Assembly (NCBI GenBank): GCA_946406275.1
Contig: CAMJJZ010000013.1
Span: forward strand, 1-23,554
Source of the DNA: an uncultured Bacteroidales bacterium
GTDB lineage: Bacteria > Bacteroidota > Bacteroidia > Bacteroidales > UBA932
Direction: 5' to 3'
Length of the DNA stretch: 23,554 bases
Every line of letters starts with the position of its first letter. Position 1 is the stretch's first letter. The position numbers were made by a program, and so were the translations under genes. Positions 13,607-21,601 of this stretch are shown here, piece by piece. Under the pieces are notes generated by a model. It was given only the letters and a program-made list of their open reading frames with translations, did not search any database and was not told the origin of the DNA.

Positions 13607-15028
13607 ATGAAAAAACTTTTACTGACTGCTATTGCAATAATCGCTTCGGGCTCCGTGCTCGTTCTCTCCGCACAGGAAGAAAAGGAAATGAAGACCGGCT
13701 GGAGCTTCGGCGTACTGCCCACGGCAACGTACTCCGTGGATAACGGCTTCCAGGCAGGTGCCTTCGGAGACATCTATTACTACGGTGACGGTAAAACATA
13801 TCCGGATCCCCTCCACAAGATAAGCTGGGAAGGCTCCTATTTCACCCACAGCCACCGTATGCGCCTTTACCTGGCATATGACTCCAAGTATCTGATTCCC
13901 AACATGCGCGTGAATGCCTCCATTACCTACATGACAGATCCTCTGTACAGCATGTGGGGCTTCAACGGCGCAGCCGCTACTCAGGGTACGCAGAATTATT
14001 ATGGAGACAATTATGTTTGGGGAAACAGGGATATGGTCGTTCCCCTCACAGACAAAAACGTGAACTATTACGGCATGAGCCGCAACATGCTCCGTATCCT
14101 TGCCAATTTCCAGGGCCGCCTCACGGACAACCTCAACTGGGCCGCCGGCATGAACTTCTGGAACTGGAAGATTGGAGACATGAAGGACAACGGTGTGAAG
14201 GATGGTGACAATACAAAATACTACAGCACCGATGCCACCCTTTACAAATTCCTGGTTAATAACAACGTAATCACGGAAGCTGAAAAGGACGGCGGTTCCG
14301 CACTGGAGATCAACGCCGGTCTGGTTTACGATACCCGTGACATGGAAGCCGCTCCTAACAGCGGTATCTGGGCAGAAGCATATCTCAACGGAAACGTAAT
14401 CGGTCAGCAGTATCTCAAGGCCTGCGTCTATTTCCGCAACTACATTTCCATCCCTCTGGACTTCATTCCCGCAGGACGCCCCGTCTTTGCATATCGTCTT
14501 GCATGGCAGCACACCATTGCAGGTGAAACTCCCATCTACATGATCCAGAACAACCCTCTTCTTGTTCAGCGTAACATGATTTCCGAGGGCTTCGGTTCCA
14601 GCAACACCATCCGCGGTCTCCGTGAGAACAGAATCCTTGCCGAGGGCATGGCCTGGGCTAACACTGAACTCCGTATCAAGCTTGTGAAGTTCACACTTGC
14701 AAACCAGTACTTCTATGTTGCAGTGAATCCGTTCTTTGATGCAGGTATCATCACCAAGCCTTACAAGGCCGATGCACTTGCCGCCGTTGACGCTCTTGAC
14801 GGCAAAACCGACGGAAAGGTATACGATCCCATATTCAACACGCTTACTAAGAGCACTGATCCTATCTACGACGCCAACAAGGTAAAGACTCTTATCTACA
14901 GCGGCGGTGCCGGCCTCAAGATTGCCATGAACCAGAACTTCATCGTTTCCGCAGACTTCGCAAGGTGCTTCACCGAAGGCATGGACGCAGGTCTCTGGAT
15001 TGGCATCGGCATCAACTACCAGTTCTAG
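13607..15028 (+). CDS. Omp85/BamA-like outer membrane beta-barrel protein
   Basis: This 473-residue exported protein has a classic signal peptide (MKKLLLTAIAIIASGSVLVLSAQ, cleaved about residue 22) and no POTRA domains. It is almost a bare barrel. The C-terminal half shows BamA/TamA surface-antigen features: EINAGLVYDTRDMEAAPNSG (234-253), the IRGL version of the conserved loop-6 motif (335-338) followed by GMAWANTELRIK, and a C-terminal aromatic beta-signal ending in YQF. It should be inserted in the outer membrane by the BAM machinery. Its function (transport, assembly or structural) is not deducible; lipid or phospholipase-associated barrels of this type also exist. Residues 57-230 hold barrel-like strands with long Tyr/Asn-rich loops. 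It is monocistronic, with its own promoter and a strong terminator, and is divergent from nqrA. Confidence 0.75.
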   Translation: MKKLLLTAIAIIASGSVLVLSAQEEKEMKTGWSFGVLPTATYSVDNGFQAGAFGDIYYYGDGKTYPDPLHKISWEGSYFTHSHRMRLYLAYDSKYLIPNMRVNASITYMTDPLYSMWGFNGAAATQGTQNYYGDNYVWGNRDMVVPLTDKNVNYYGMSRNMLRILANFQGRLTDNLNWAAGMNFWNWKIGDMKDNGVKDGDNTKYYSTDATLYKFLVNNNVITEAEKDGGSALEINAGLVYDTRDMEAAPNSGIWAEAYLNGNVIGQQYLKACVYFRNYISIPLDFIPAGRPVFAYRLAWQHTIAGETPIYMIQNNPLLVQRNMISEGFGSSNTIRGLRENRILAEGMAWANTELRIKLVKFTLANQYFYVAVNPFFDAGIITKPYKADALAAVDALDGKTDGKVYDPIFNTLTKSTDPIYDANKVKTLIYSGGAGLKIAMNQNFIVSADFARCFTEGMDAGLWIGIGINYQF

Positions 15029-15047
15029 AAAAAACTTGCTTTTTATA

Positions 15048-15080
15048 GCGGTCCGCCACTTGCGCGGGCCGTTTTTTTTT
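15048..15080 (+). terminator. Intrinsic terminator after the barrel protein gene
   Basis: CGGTCCGC (15049-15056) pairs with GCGGGCCG (15064-15071), with one G-U wobble, across a 7-nt loop. Nine T residues follow (15072-15080). It is a textbook GC stem plus U-tract, 20 bp past the stop codon at 15028 and ahead of the helicase gene. Confidence 0.85.
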
Positions 15081-15082
15081 GC

Positions 15083-15090
15083 TACTTTCG
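15083..15090 (+). promoter_or_regulatory. Candidate -7 box for the UvrD/PcrA helicase gene
   Basis: TACTTTCG differs from TAnnTTTG at one base and follows directly after the terminator T-run. A start near 15097 would leave a 14-nt leader before ATG 15111. No -33 TTTG is present at the right spacing, because that region is the terminator stem. Confidence 0.35.
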
Positions 15091-15110
15091 CAGAGAGTAA
15101 ACGTTGGGTT

Positions 15111-17534
15111 ATGAGTGAGATTTTGAAAGATCTGAATCCGGAACAGCAGAAGGCTGTTACGTGTCTGGAGGGGCCGATGCTCATAGTGGCGGGGGCAGGT
15201 TCGGGTAAAACCCGGGTACTTACATCCAGGATTGCATATCTTATAGAGAACGGGGTGGCTCCTGAGCGCATCCTGGCACTTACTTTTACCAAGAAGGCGG
15301 CAGGGGAGATGAAGGACCGCATAGCCGATATGGTTGGCCCCCGTCAGGCCAGAAAGATCTGGATGGGTACGTTTCACTCAATCTTCATCAGGTTTCTCCG
15401 TGAGTACTCCGAATGGCTGGGCTTTCCCCAGACATTTACCATATACGATACCACGGACTCTACCAACGCCATAAAAGGCGTAATAAAGCAGCTTGGTCTG
15501 GACGACAAACTGTACAAGCCCAAGGAGGTCCTCTCACGTATTTCCCGCGCAAAGAACGCCTTGGTAACCCCCACGCCGTATATGAACGGCACCGGAGGCT
15601 ACAGGGAGGACGACCGCATCCACAAGAAGCCGGAAATCTACAGGGTATACTCTGAATACTGCCGCGTGTGCAAGCAGTCCGGAGTGATGGATTTCGATGA
15701 CATCCTCCTGTATATGAACATCCTCCTCAGGGGCAACCAGGAGGCTCTGGAGGCCATATCGGCCCGCTTTGACCACATCCTTGTGGACGAGTACCAGGAC
15801 ACAAACATGGCCCAGTACGTGATACTCAAGAAACTCAGCGCACGCCACCGCAACCTGTGCGTAGTGGGGGACGATTCGCAGAGCATCTATGGCTTCCGCG
15901 GCGCGGAAATCCAGAATATCCTGAGCTTCTCCACGGATTTCCCTGAGGCAAAGACCTTCCGCCTGGAAAGGAACTACCGCTCCACCCAGAATATAGTAAA
16001 CGCTGCCAATACCGTCATCGCCAGAAACGAGGGTCGAATCCCCAAGCAGTGTGTCTCCATGGGCGAGACCGGTGAACCAATCCATGTGGTAAGCTCTTAT
16101 ACTGAGCAGGAAGAAGCCATGCAGATTGCATCGGCTATTCTCTCCAGAATGCGCATGGAACATGCAGAGTATGAGGATTTTGCAATCCTGTATCGCACCA
16201 ACTCCCAGTCCCGTGCGCTGGAAGAGCAGCTCCGTCGCCGCAACATTCCCTACATGATTTATTCCGGCAACTCCTTCTTCGAGAGGGCGGAGGTCAAGGA
16301 TATGATGGCCTACTTCAAGCTTGCCGTGAATATTAATGACGATGAAGCCTTCCGCCGTGTAGTGAACAAACCCGCCCGTGGAATAGGTGACACTTCCCTG
16401 AATGCCCTTGCCGCGGCAGCTCAGGAGAACTCCCTGTCGCTTTTCAAGGCGGCTGCTCTTGATAATCTTGAAAGTTACGGTCTCAAGGGCGCCGCAGTTG
16501 CCAAAATACGGGCTTTCTGTAACCTTATACTAAACTCAGGTGCCGCAGAAGGCACGGCCTACGATGCCGCCATGACCCTTGCATCGGAATCCGGCCTATA
16601 CCTCTTCTATAAGGCAGATACCTCCATAGAAGGCCAGTCCCGCTTTGCCAATGTGCAGGAACTCCTGGACAGTGTGAAGGCATATGAAGAAGAGGTCCAG
16701 GGCAATTATGTGAACGCCCTCGTGGAAGACGGCGTAGTTCAGGACGCCACTGAAGTTCCTGAGGCCGATATCCCCAAAGTCACCCTCGGGGAGTATCTGG
16801 AAAACGTTTCCCTCCTTTCCAGCGTGGATGTTTCGGAGGACGAGACCCGCAACCGCGTGGCCCTCATGACAGTGCATTCCGCAAAGGGACTGGAATTCCC
16901 ATACGTGTTTGTGGCCGGTATGGAAGAGAATCTGTTCCCCTCCGGAGGCTGGCTTCTCACTCCCAAGGACCTTGAAGAGGAACGCAGGCTGTTCTATGTA
17001 GCCCTAACCAGAGCCAAGAAGGCCGTAGGAGTTTCCTTTGCCAAAACCCGCATGCGTAACGGCAAGCATGAGAGCAACGCCCCCAGCCGCTTCCTCAGGG
17101 AGATAGCTCCACAATACCTGGACAAGCCCCTTCGCAGGGAGGACTTCATGACATCGGGCGGTATGGACGATAACTTCTCTGACGAAAGAAATGCTTTCGC
17201 ACGGCCTTCAGCTCCGCGTGGATTTATTTTTTCGGACGGTGCCGAAAAAACCAAATCCCCGCTTCGCCCTTCTTTCACCACCCAGCGCACATCCTCACCT
17301 TCGGTTTCAGCAAAGCCCACATTTGCCCCCAGGCCTGAAATCATTGACGCCAACTTCCAGCCGGCTCCCATGTCTTCATTCAAGGTAGGGGACCGCATAG
17401 AGCACAACCGCTTCGGAGCGGGACAGGTGCTTGAGATAAGCGGAAAAATCCCCGAACTGAAGGCGAAGATCCACTTCGATCAGTACGGGGATAAACTGCT
17501 GCTTCTGAAATTCGCGAAGCTGCGTCACATTTAG
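15111..17534 (+). CDS. UvrD/PcrA-family superfamily 1 DNA helicase
   Basis: This 807-residue 3'-5' DNA helicase of the UvrD/PcrA/Rep family unwinds DNA in repair and at stalled forks or transcription complexes. SF1A motifs appear in order: motif I GAGSGKTR (28-35), Ia LALTFTKKAAGEM, II VDEYQDT (225-231), III GDDSQSIYGFRGA (253-265), IV FRLERNYRST (283-292), V MTVHSAKGLEFPYVF, and VI EEERRLFYVALTRAKK. The C-terminal 50 residues (VGDRIEHNRFGAGQVLEI to KLRHI) form the Tudor-like domain typical of PcrA, which contacts RNA polymerase. The frame extends upstream to 15000, but that part crosses the preceding stop and terminator, so ATG 15111 (MSEILKDLNPEQQKAV) is used. The stop is two bases from the stop of the convergent hydrolase gene. 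Confidence 0.95.
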   Translation: MSEILKDLNPEQQKAVTCLEGPMLIVAGAGSGKTRVLTSRIAYLIENGVAPERILALTFTKKAAGEMKDRIADMVGPRQARKIWMGTFHSIFIRFLREYSEWLGFPQTFTIYDTTDSTNAIKGVIKQLGLDDKLYKPKEVLSRISRAKNALVTPTPYMNGTGGYREDDRIHKKPEIYRVYSEYCRVCKQSGVMDFDDILLYMNILLRGNQEALEAISARFDHILVDEYQDTNMAQYVILKKLSARHRNLCVVGDDSQSIYGFRGAEIQNILSFSTDFPEAKTFRLERNYRSTQNIVNAANTVIARNEGRIPKQCVSMGETGEPIHVVSSYTEQEEAMQIASAILSRMRMEHAEYEDFAILYRTNSQSRALEEQLRRRNIPYMIYSGNSFFERAEVKDMMAYFKLAVNINDDEAFRRVVNKPARGIGDTSLNALAAAAQENSLSLFKAAALDNLESYGLKGAAVAKIRAFCNLILNSGAAEGTAYDAAMTLASESGLYLFYKADTSIEGQSRFANVQELLDSVKAYEEEVQGNYVNALVEDGVVQDATEVPEADIPKVTLGEYLENVSLLSSVDVSEDETRNRVALMTVHSAKGLEFPYVFVAGMEENLFPSGGWLLTPKDLEEERRLFYVALTRAKKAVGVSFAKTRMRNGKHESNAPSRFLREIAPQYLDKPLRREDFMTSGGMDDNFSDERNAFARPSAPRGFIFSDGAEKTKSPLRPSFTTQRTSSPSVSAKPTFAPRPEIIDANFQPAPMSSFKVGDRIEHNRFGAGQVLEISGKIPELKAKIHFDQYGDKLLLLKFAKLRHI

Positions 17535-17536
17535 GT

Positions 17537-18493
17537 TTACATACCCTTTACCTTTGCAAGGAAGTTACGTACGTGCTCCTCATACTCCTTGGGGTACTTG
17601 ACGTATGAATTGGCATGTACCGCACCGGGGGTGACCCACATTTCCTTGTAGCCGTTTACCTTGGCGTCGTAGTTCTTCTGGAGGTGGCTGAAGGGAACGA
17701 AGTCGTCTGCATCGCCGTGGATGAACAGCATGGGAACGGTGCTCTTTGCAAGCTGCTTCACTGACGATGCTTCCTTGAATCCCCAGCCATAGCGGCTGCG
17801 GCAGACAATGCTGGCGCTGTTGAGGATAGGGAAGGGAGGAAGGTGGAAACTGTCCTTGAGGTTGACGGCGAACTGGTCCCAGACGGAGCTGTAGCCGCAG
17901 TCTTCCACGACAGCCTTGATATAAGGAGGAAGAGGATCGCCGCTTGCCATCATAACGGTGGCGGCACCCATGGATACGCCGTGGAGGACGGTGAAATCGT
18001 TCTTGAACAGCTTGTAGGCCTCTTCTGCCCATTTTTCAACATCAAGGCGGTCGAACCAGCCCATCTGTATGGCATCGCCCTCAGAGTAGCCGTGATACTG
18101 GAGGTCAGGAACCATTACGTTGTAGTTGAGGCGGTCCCTGTACATGCGTACCAGGTAGAGGAAAACATAGTGGTTGTCTCCGTATCCGTGAACAACGACG
18201 GCGGTGCCCTGTGCATTCTTGGGATCCTTGGCGGGGGCATATACGGCATGAATCTTTTTGTCGTTATGACCAGTGATGGTCATGTCCTTCATTATGCCCT
18301 GGGCTTTGAGGCCGTCGTACCAGGCCACAGTGCCGGCTTCAAGTGAATCAGCCTTGTGGCGGGTCCTTTCAATGTCATCCACTCCGTGTGGGTTGGTCAC
18401 GAGGGCATAGTTGCACATGTACTTGCCGGCGAGGCAACTGGAAGCGGAAATTGCTATGGCGGCTATAGCTGCCATGCGGAATAATTTTTTCAT
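17537..18493 (-). CDS. Secreted alpha/beta-hydrolase lipoprotein
   Basis: This 318-residue alpha/beta-hydrolase of the dienelactone/prolyl-oligopeptidase-like group (BAAT/FrsA-like esterases) has a lipoprotein-type leader (MKKLFRMAAIAAIAISASSC, C20). It should act outside the cytoplasm. The oxyanion segment is VVHGYGDN (100-107), the nucleophile elbow GVSMG has S174, the acid is probably D264 (HGDADDFVPF), and the base is H293 (AVHANSY). VPDLQYHGYSEGD is the usual strand-turn after the oxyanion loop. An in-frame ATG at 18517 would overlap the glnA end and mask the signal peptide, so 18493 is preferred. It starts 17 bp after the glnA stop on the same strand and may ride on the glnA transcript. 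The substrate is unknown (an ester or peptide of the envelope or of dietary origin). Confidence 0.85.
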   Translation of the reverse strand: MKKLFRMAAIAAIAISASSCLAGKYMCNYALVTNPHGVDDIERTRHKADSLEAGTVAWYDGLKAQGIMKDMTITGHNDKKIHAVYAPAKDPKNAQGTAVVVHGYGDNHYVFLYLVRMYRDRLNYNVMVPDLQYHGYSEGDAIQMGWFDRLDVEKWAEEAYKLFKNDFTVLHGVSMGAATVMMASGDPLPPYIKAVVEDCGYSSVWDQFAVNLKDSFHLPPFPILNSASIVCRSRYGWGFKEASSVKQLAKSTVPMLFIHGDADDFVPFSHLQKNYDAKVNGYKEMWVTPGAVHANSYVKYPKEYEEHVRNFLAKVKGM

Positions 18494-18510
18494 ATTGTGG
18501 TTATTAGTGA

Positions 18511-20022
18511 TTAGCAATCATAGAATTTGTCCACAAGCTTTTTCATTAGCTCCTTGTCATGGTTGGCGGCCTCGTGGAGGTTTGCATCGTCAAAGCTGCG
18601 GAGGGCCTTCATAATGCCGTCTATCATCTTGGGACGGAAGACATCGGCAGCCTCGTAGACCTTGCGTACCTCTTCCAGGGCGTCGGCAGACTCTGCGCAG
18701 CAGGTGGGAAGCTGCTTGAGGGTGGCCAGTTTGGCGGCGCTTTCCGCCTTGTGGATATCCATGTCCACATACTTCTCTTTGGCAATTGCAAGTGCCTTGT
18801 CCTCAGGCATTTCCAGGCCTATGCGGCAGGCGGTGCAAAGGCCGGCCATGAGCTGGTATGTGTCTGCGGAGCAGTCCGGGGAACGCATCTCGAAGGTCTG
18901 CTTGAGTGTGGTGTCGCGCGGAACGGACTTCTCTATGGGATTGGTCTTTGCGCAGAGGTCTACGCCGGAGGTCCAGCCCAGAGGTACACGGACCAGGGCG
19001 CTGCGGTTGCAGTCTCCCCAGCAAACGTTGGTGGGGGCTTCCTGATGGGGCACCAGGCGGAAGTATGAAGTGGGATTCTTGTTGCCGAATGCCGTTATGG
19101 ACGGGGCCATTTCCATGAGACCTGCTATTGCGCGGAGAGCATAATTGGAGAGCTTGCCGTCCGGGCCCAGGGTGGCGTTACGGCCATCCTTCATAAGGCG
19201 CATGTGGATATGCATGCCGCTGCCAGCCTTGCCGACGGTAATCTTGGGAGCGAAGCTGACGTCCAGGCCTCTCTTGTATGCCAGGTTACGGATAACCCAT
19301 TTTGCCAGTACAAGCTGGTCTGCGGCCGTTTCCACGGGGCAGGGAAGGAACTCTATCTCGTTCTGCTCCCAGATTTCGCCGTCAAGGGTGAAGTTGCCAA
19401 CCTCGGAGTGGCCGTACTTGATCTGGCCGCCGGTTTCCGCCACGTGAAGCATGCACTCACGGCGGAAATCGTTCATCTTGGCGAAGGGTTCGCTCTCATG
19501 GTAGCCTTTCTGGTCCGTAGCAGGGAACAGCGTTTCCGCCTTCTTGACCACGTAGTATTCCAGTTCTCCCATGGCCTCAAACTGAAGGCCGGTGGATTCC
19601 TCGAAGGCTTTCTCCGCCCTCATGAGGGTGGCGTGGGGCGAGCAGTCGAACTCACGGCCGTTCTTGTCGTAATAGCTACACAGGAGGCAGAGCGTGGGCT
19701 CTTCCTGGAACGGATCCATGAATGCCGTCCTGTAGCGCGGGAGTACGTAAAGGTCACTGTTGCCGGCCTCTATGAAGGAGGGGAACAGACTGGAGCCGTC
19801 CACGCGTTCTCCTTCTATGAGTACGGTTTCAATATACTCAAGGTTGTTTACGGTAAAATTTAGGGTTTTGATACGGCCGTCTTCCGCGGGGTACATGAAG
19901 TCCACCATGCGTACGCCGTTTTCCGTAATGTAGCGGAGGATGTCTTCTCTGGTGAATTCCTCCGGGCGTTTCCCCAGGTATGCTACTACCTTGTTGGGAT
20001 TCAGTGCAATCTGTTTGTCCAT
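18511..20022 (-). CDS. glnA: Glutamine synthetase
   Basis: Glutamine synthetase makes glutamine from glutamate, ammonia and ATP in the cytoplasm. The 503-residue protein has the N-terminal beta-grasp (YPAEDGRIK to VDGSSLF) and the metal ligand segment GELEYYV (152-158). KAGSGMHIHM (265-274), a glutamate/ammonia-site motif, follows, then NPTSYFRLVPHQEAPTNVCWGDCNRSALVRVP (316-347), which carries the catalytic Arg region. The size matches the GSI-like enzymes of Bacteroidales. I do not see the NLYDLP-type adenylylation site of enterobacterial GlnA, so covalent regulation is not expected. Only 20 bp separate its ATG from the tRNA-Gly terminator hairpin, and an octamer is repeated right at the start codon, leaving little room for a dedicated promoter. 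Confidence 0.96.
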   Translation of the reverse strand: MDKQIALNPNKVVAYLGKRPEEFTREDILRYITENGVRMVDFMYPAEDGRIKTLNFTVNNLEYIETVLIEGERVDGSSLFPSFIEAGNSDLYVLPRYRTAFMDPFQEEPTLCLLCSYYDKNGREFDCSPHATLMRAEKAFEESTGLQFEAMGELEYYVVKKAETLFPATDQKGYHESEPFAKMNDFRRECMLHVAETGGQIKYGHSEVGNFTLDGEIWEQNEIEFLPCPVETAADQLVLAKWVIRNLAYKRGLDVSFAPKITVGKAGSGMHIHMRLMKDGRNATLGPDGKLSNYALRAIAGLMEMAPSITAFGNKNPTSYFRLVPHQEAPTNVCWGDCNRSALVRVPLGWTSGVDLCAKTNPIEKSVPRDTTLKQTFEMRSPDCSADTYQLMAGLCTACRIGLEMPEDKALAIAKEKYVDMDIHKAESAAKLATLKQLPTCCAESADALEEVRKVYEAADVFRPKMIDGIMKALRSFDDANLHEAANHDKELMKKLVDKFYDC

Positions 20023-20036
20023 AGTTCTATAGTTCT
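20021..20036 (-). repeat. Tandem octamer at the glnA start codon
   Basis: The minus strand reads AGAACTAT twice in direct succession, and the second copy runs into the glnA ATG (the A and T of ATG end the repeat). This is too short to interpret, but it occupies most of the DNA between the tRNA hairpin and glnA. It could affect ribosome access. Confidence 0.4.
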
Positions 20037-20042
20037 AGTGCG

Positions 20043-20075
20043 AAAACACTCCCCTGTGGGGTTGAGGGGAGTGTT
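20043..20075 (-). terminator. Terminator hairpin behind tRNA-Gly
   Basis: A perfect 11-bp stem, AACACTCCCCT paired with AGGGGAGTGTT, flanks a 9-nt loop. It starts 5 bp after the tRNA 3' end and is followed on the minus strand by only four T residues (20043-20046). The U-tract is short, so read-through into glnA, 20 bp further on, is plausible. Confidence 0.65.
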
Positions 20076-20080
20076 CTGTG

Positions 20081-20153
20081 AGCGAGATACGAGTCTCGAA
20101 CTCGCGACCTTCGGCTTGGGAAGCCAACGCTCTACCAACTGAGCTAATCTCGC
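20081..20153 (-). tRNA. tRNA-Gly (anticodon CCC)
   Basis: This 73-nt cloverleaf runs on the minus strand. The acceptor GCGAGAT pairs with ATCTCGC, and the D-arm GCTC/GAGC carries loop AGTTGGTA. The anticodon stem TTGGC/GCCGA encloses loop TTCCCAA, giving anticodon CCC for GGG glycine codons. The T-arm GCGAG/CTCGT has loop TTCGAGA. The discriminator base is U, as is usual for bacterial tRNA-Gly. The CCA end is not encoded, since CAC follows. A -7 box lies 10 bp upstream and a hairpin 5 bp downstream, so it is probably transcribed alone or with glnA. Confidence 0.95.
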
Positions 20154-20163
20154 ATAAAGCATA

Positions 20164-20171
20164 CAAATATA
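20164..20171 (-). promoter_or_regulatory. Candidate -7 box for tRNA-Gly
   Basis: The minus strand reads TATATTTG, an exact TAnnTTTG match. Transcription would start around 20157, a few bases before the tRNA 5' end at 20153, as expected for a tRNA gene. A -33 TTTG is not evident. Confidence 0.55.
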
Positions 20172-20194
20172 CAATTATTTTCCGATAAAATGCC

Positions 20195-20202
20195 TATCTT
20201 TG
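20195..20202 (+). promoter_or_regulatory. Candidate -7 box for hisS within an inverted repeat
   Basis: TATCTTTG matches TAnnTTTG exactly and would start transcription near 20209, 11 nt before ATG 20220. This rules out the earlier in-frame ATG at 20190. The box is embedded in a perfect 8-bp inverted repeat, CTATCTTT (20194-20201) and AAAGATAG (20207-20214), separated by 5 bp. Confidence 0.45.
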
Positions 20203-20219
20203 TAAAAAAGATAGAAGCA

Positions 20220-21593
20220 ATGGCAGTACAGAAACCGTCAATTCCCAAGGGTACCAGAGACTTTGGCCAGAAAGAGATGGCCAGGCGCAATTATATATTC
20301 GACACAATACGCAGCGTCTTCCGCACATACGGGTATCAGCAGATAGAGACTCCCGCCATGGAGAACCTCTCCACCCTGCTTGGAAAGTACGGTGAGGAAG
20401 GAGACAAGCTCCTTTTCCGCATCCTCAATTCCGGCGACGCCTTTGCCGATGTGGATTTCGATAAGCCCCTTGCTTCCCAGGTCTGCGAAAAAGGCCTCAG
20501 GTATGACCTCACGGTCCCGTTCGCCCGTTACGTGGTCCAGCACCAGAACGATATTTCCTTCCCCTTCAAGCGTTTCCAGATACAGCCCGTCTGGAGGGCG
20601 GACCGCCCCCAGAAAGGCCGCTACCGTGAGTTCTACCAGTGCGACGTAGACGTTATCGGCAGTAAATCCCTCCTGAATGAGCTGGAACTTGTCCAGATGG
20701 TGGACACCGTTTTCGGCAAGCTCGGCGTCCGCGTGGGTATCAAGATAAACAACCGCAAGGTCCTCACGGGCTTTGCGGAAATTGCCGGCGCCCCGGACAA
20801 GGTTGTCGATATTACCGTCGCCATAGACAAACTGGACAAAATCGGCCTGGAAAATGTGGAGGAGGAGATGCGGGAAAAGGGCATCAGCGAAGAGGGCATC
20901 GCCGTCATCCGCCAGATCCTTTCCCTCAGCGGCAACGTCCCGGAAAAGGTTGCCTCTATGCGCGGTCTTTTCCAGGGCGGAAGCGCCTCCGGAGTCACCT
21001 CAGAGGCCGGTCTCAAGGGCCTGGAGGAACTGGAGGAACTGTTCGGCTTAATCGGCACTGCAGGTATTAAGGCCGATGTTGACCTGGACCTCTCCCTTGC
21101 CCGCGGACTCAACTACTACACCGGCGCCATCTTCGAGGTCAAGGCCCTGGACTGGGCTATTGGCAGCATCTGCGGCGGCGGCCGTTACGACAACCTCACC
21201 GGCATCTTCGGCCTCCCGGACATGTCCGGCGTGGGCATCTCCTTCGGCGCAGACCGCATCTACGACGTCCTGGAAGGCCTGAACCTCTTCCCGGCCGCCC
21301 TGGAGCAGGCCACAACCCTCCTCTTCGCCGTTATGGGTGCCGATGAAATGCGCTACGTAATTCCCGTAGCTCATGCTCTCCGCGAAGCCGGCGTAGCCGT
21401 GGAAATCTATCCGGAGCCCTCCAAACTCCGCAAACAGTTCGAGTACGCGGAAAAGCGCGCCATCCCCTTCATTTCCATCAACGGCTCCACTGAAATGGAA
21501 GCCGGCACGGTGAACCTCAAAAACCTGGTCACCGGTTCCCAGCAGGCCTTCCCGGCCTCCGACGTAGCAGGCATGCTTGCCTTCCTGGGGTAA
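20220..21593 (+). CDS. hisS: Histidine--tRNA ligase
   Basis: HisRS charges tRNA-His with histidine in the cytoplasm. The 457-residue class II synthetase starts [15 protein letters not shown], the conserved family N-terminus. Motif 2 covers [20 protein letters not shown] (125-144). Histidine-binding segments are RGLNYYTG (295-302) and GGGRYDNL (319-326). Motif 3 is [13 protein letters not shown] (337-349). The C-terminal anticodon-binding domain, with [26 protein letters not shown], is complete. An ATG at 20190 would add ten residues but lies upstream of the predicted transcription start. The following lipoprotein gene begins 8 bp after the stop and is probably on the same transcript. Confidence 0.97.
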   Translation: MAVQKPSIPKGTRDFGQKEMARRNYIFDTIRSVFRTYGYQQIETPAMENLSTLLGKYGEEGDKLLFRILNSGDAFADVDFDKPLASQVCEKGLRYDLTVPFARYVVQHQNDISFPFKRFQIQPVWRADRPQKGRYREFYQCDVDVIGSKSLLNELELVQMVDTVFGKLGVRVGIKINNRKVLTGFAEIAGAPDKVVDITVAIDKLDKIGLENVEEEMREKGISEEGIAVIRQILSLSGNVPEKVASMRGLFQGGSASGVTSEAGLKGLEELEELFGLIGTAGIKADVDLDLSLARGLNYYTGAIFEVKALDWAIGSICGGGRYDNLTGIFGLPDMSGVGISFGADRIYDVLEGLNLFPAALEQATTLLFAVMGADEMRYVIPVAHALREAGVAVEIYPEPSKLRKQFEYAEKRAIPFISINGSTEMEAGTVNLKNLVTGSQQAFPASDVAGMLAFLG

Positions 21594-21601
21594 TCCTGTC
21601 T

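Noticed and set aside
13501..13773. N-terminal extension of NqrA upstream of 13500
   Set aside because: The extra 91 residues cross an AT-rich promoter region and the divergent gene. The NqrA family begins at MSNNLVLKKG.
15000..15110. N-terminal extension of the UvrD/PcrA helicase
   Set aside because: It would translate through the preceding gene's stop region and a terminator. The family N-terminus begins at LNPEQQKAV, just after ATG 15111.
13619..15322. 567-codon minus-strand open frame opposite the barrel protein gene and the helicase start
   Set aside because: It runs antisense through two convincing genes and a strong terminator, and shows no family motif.
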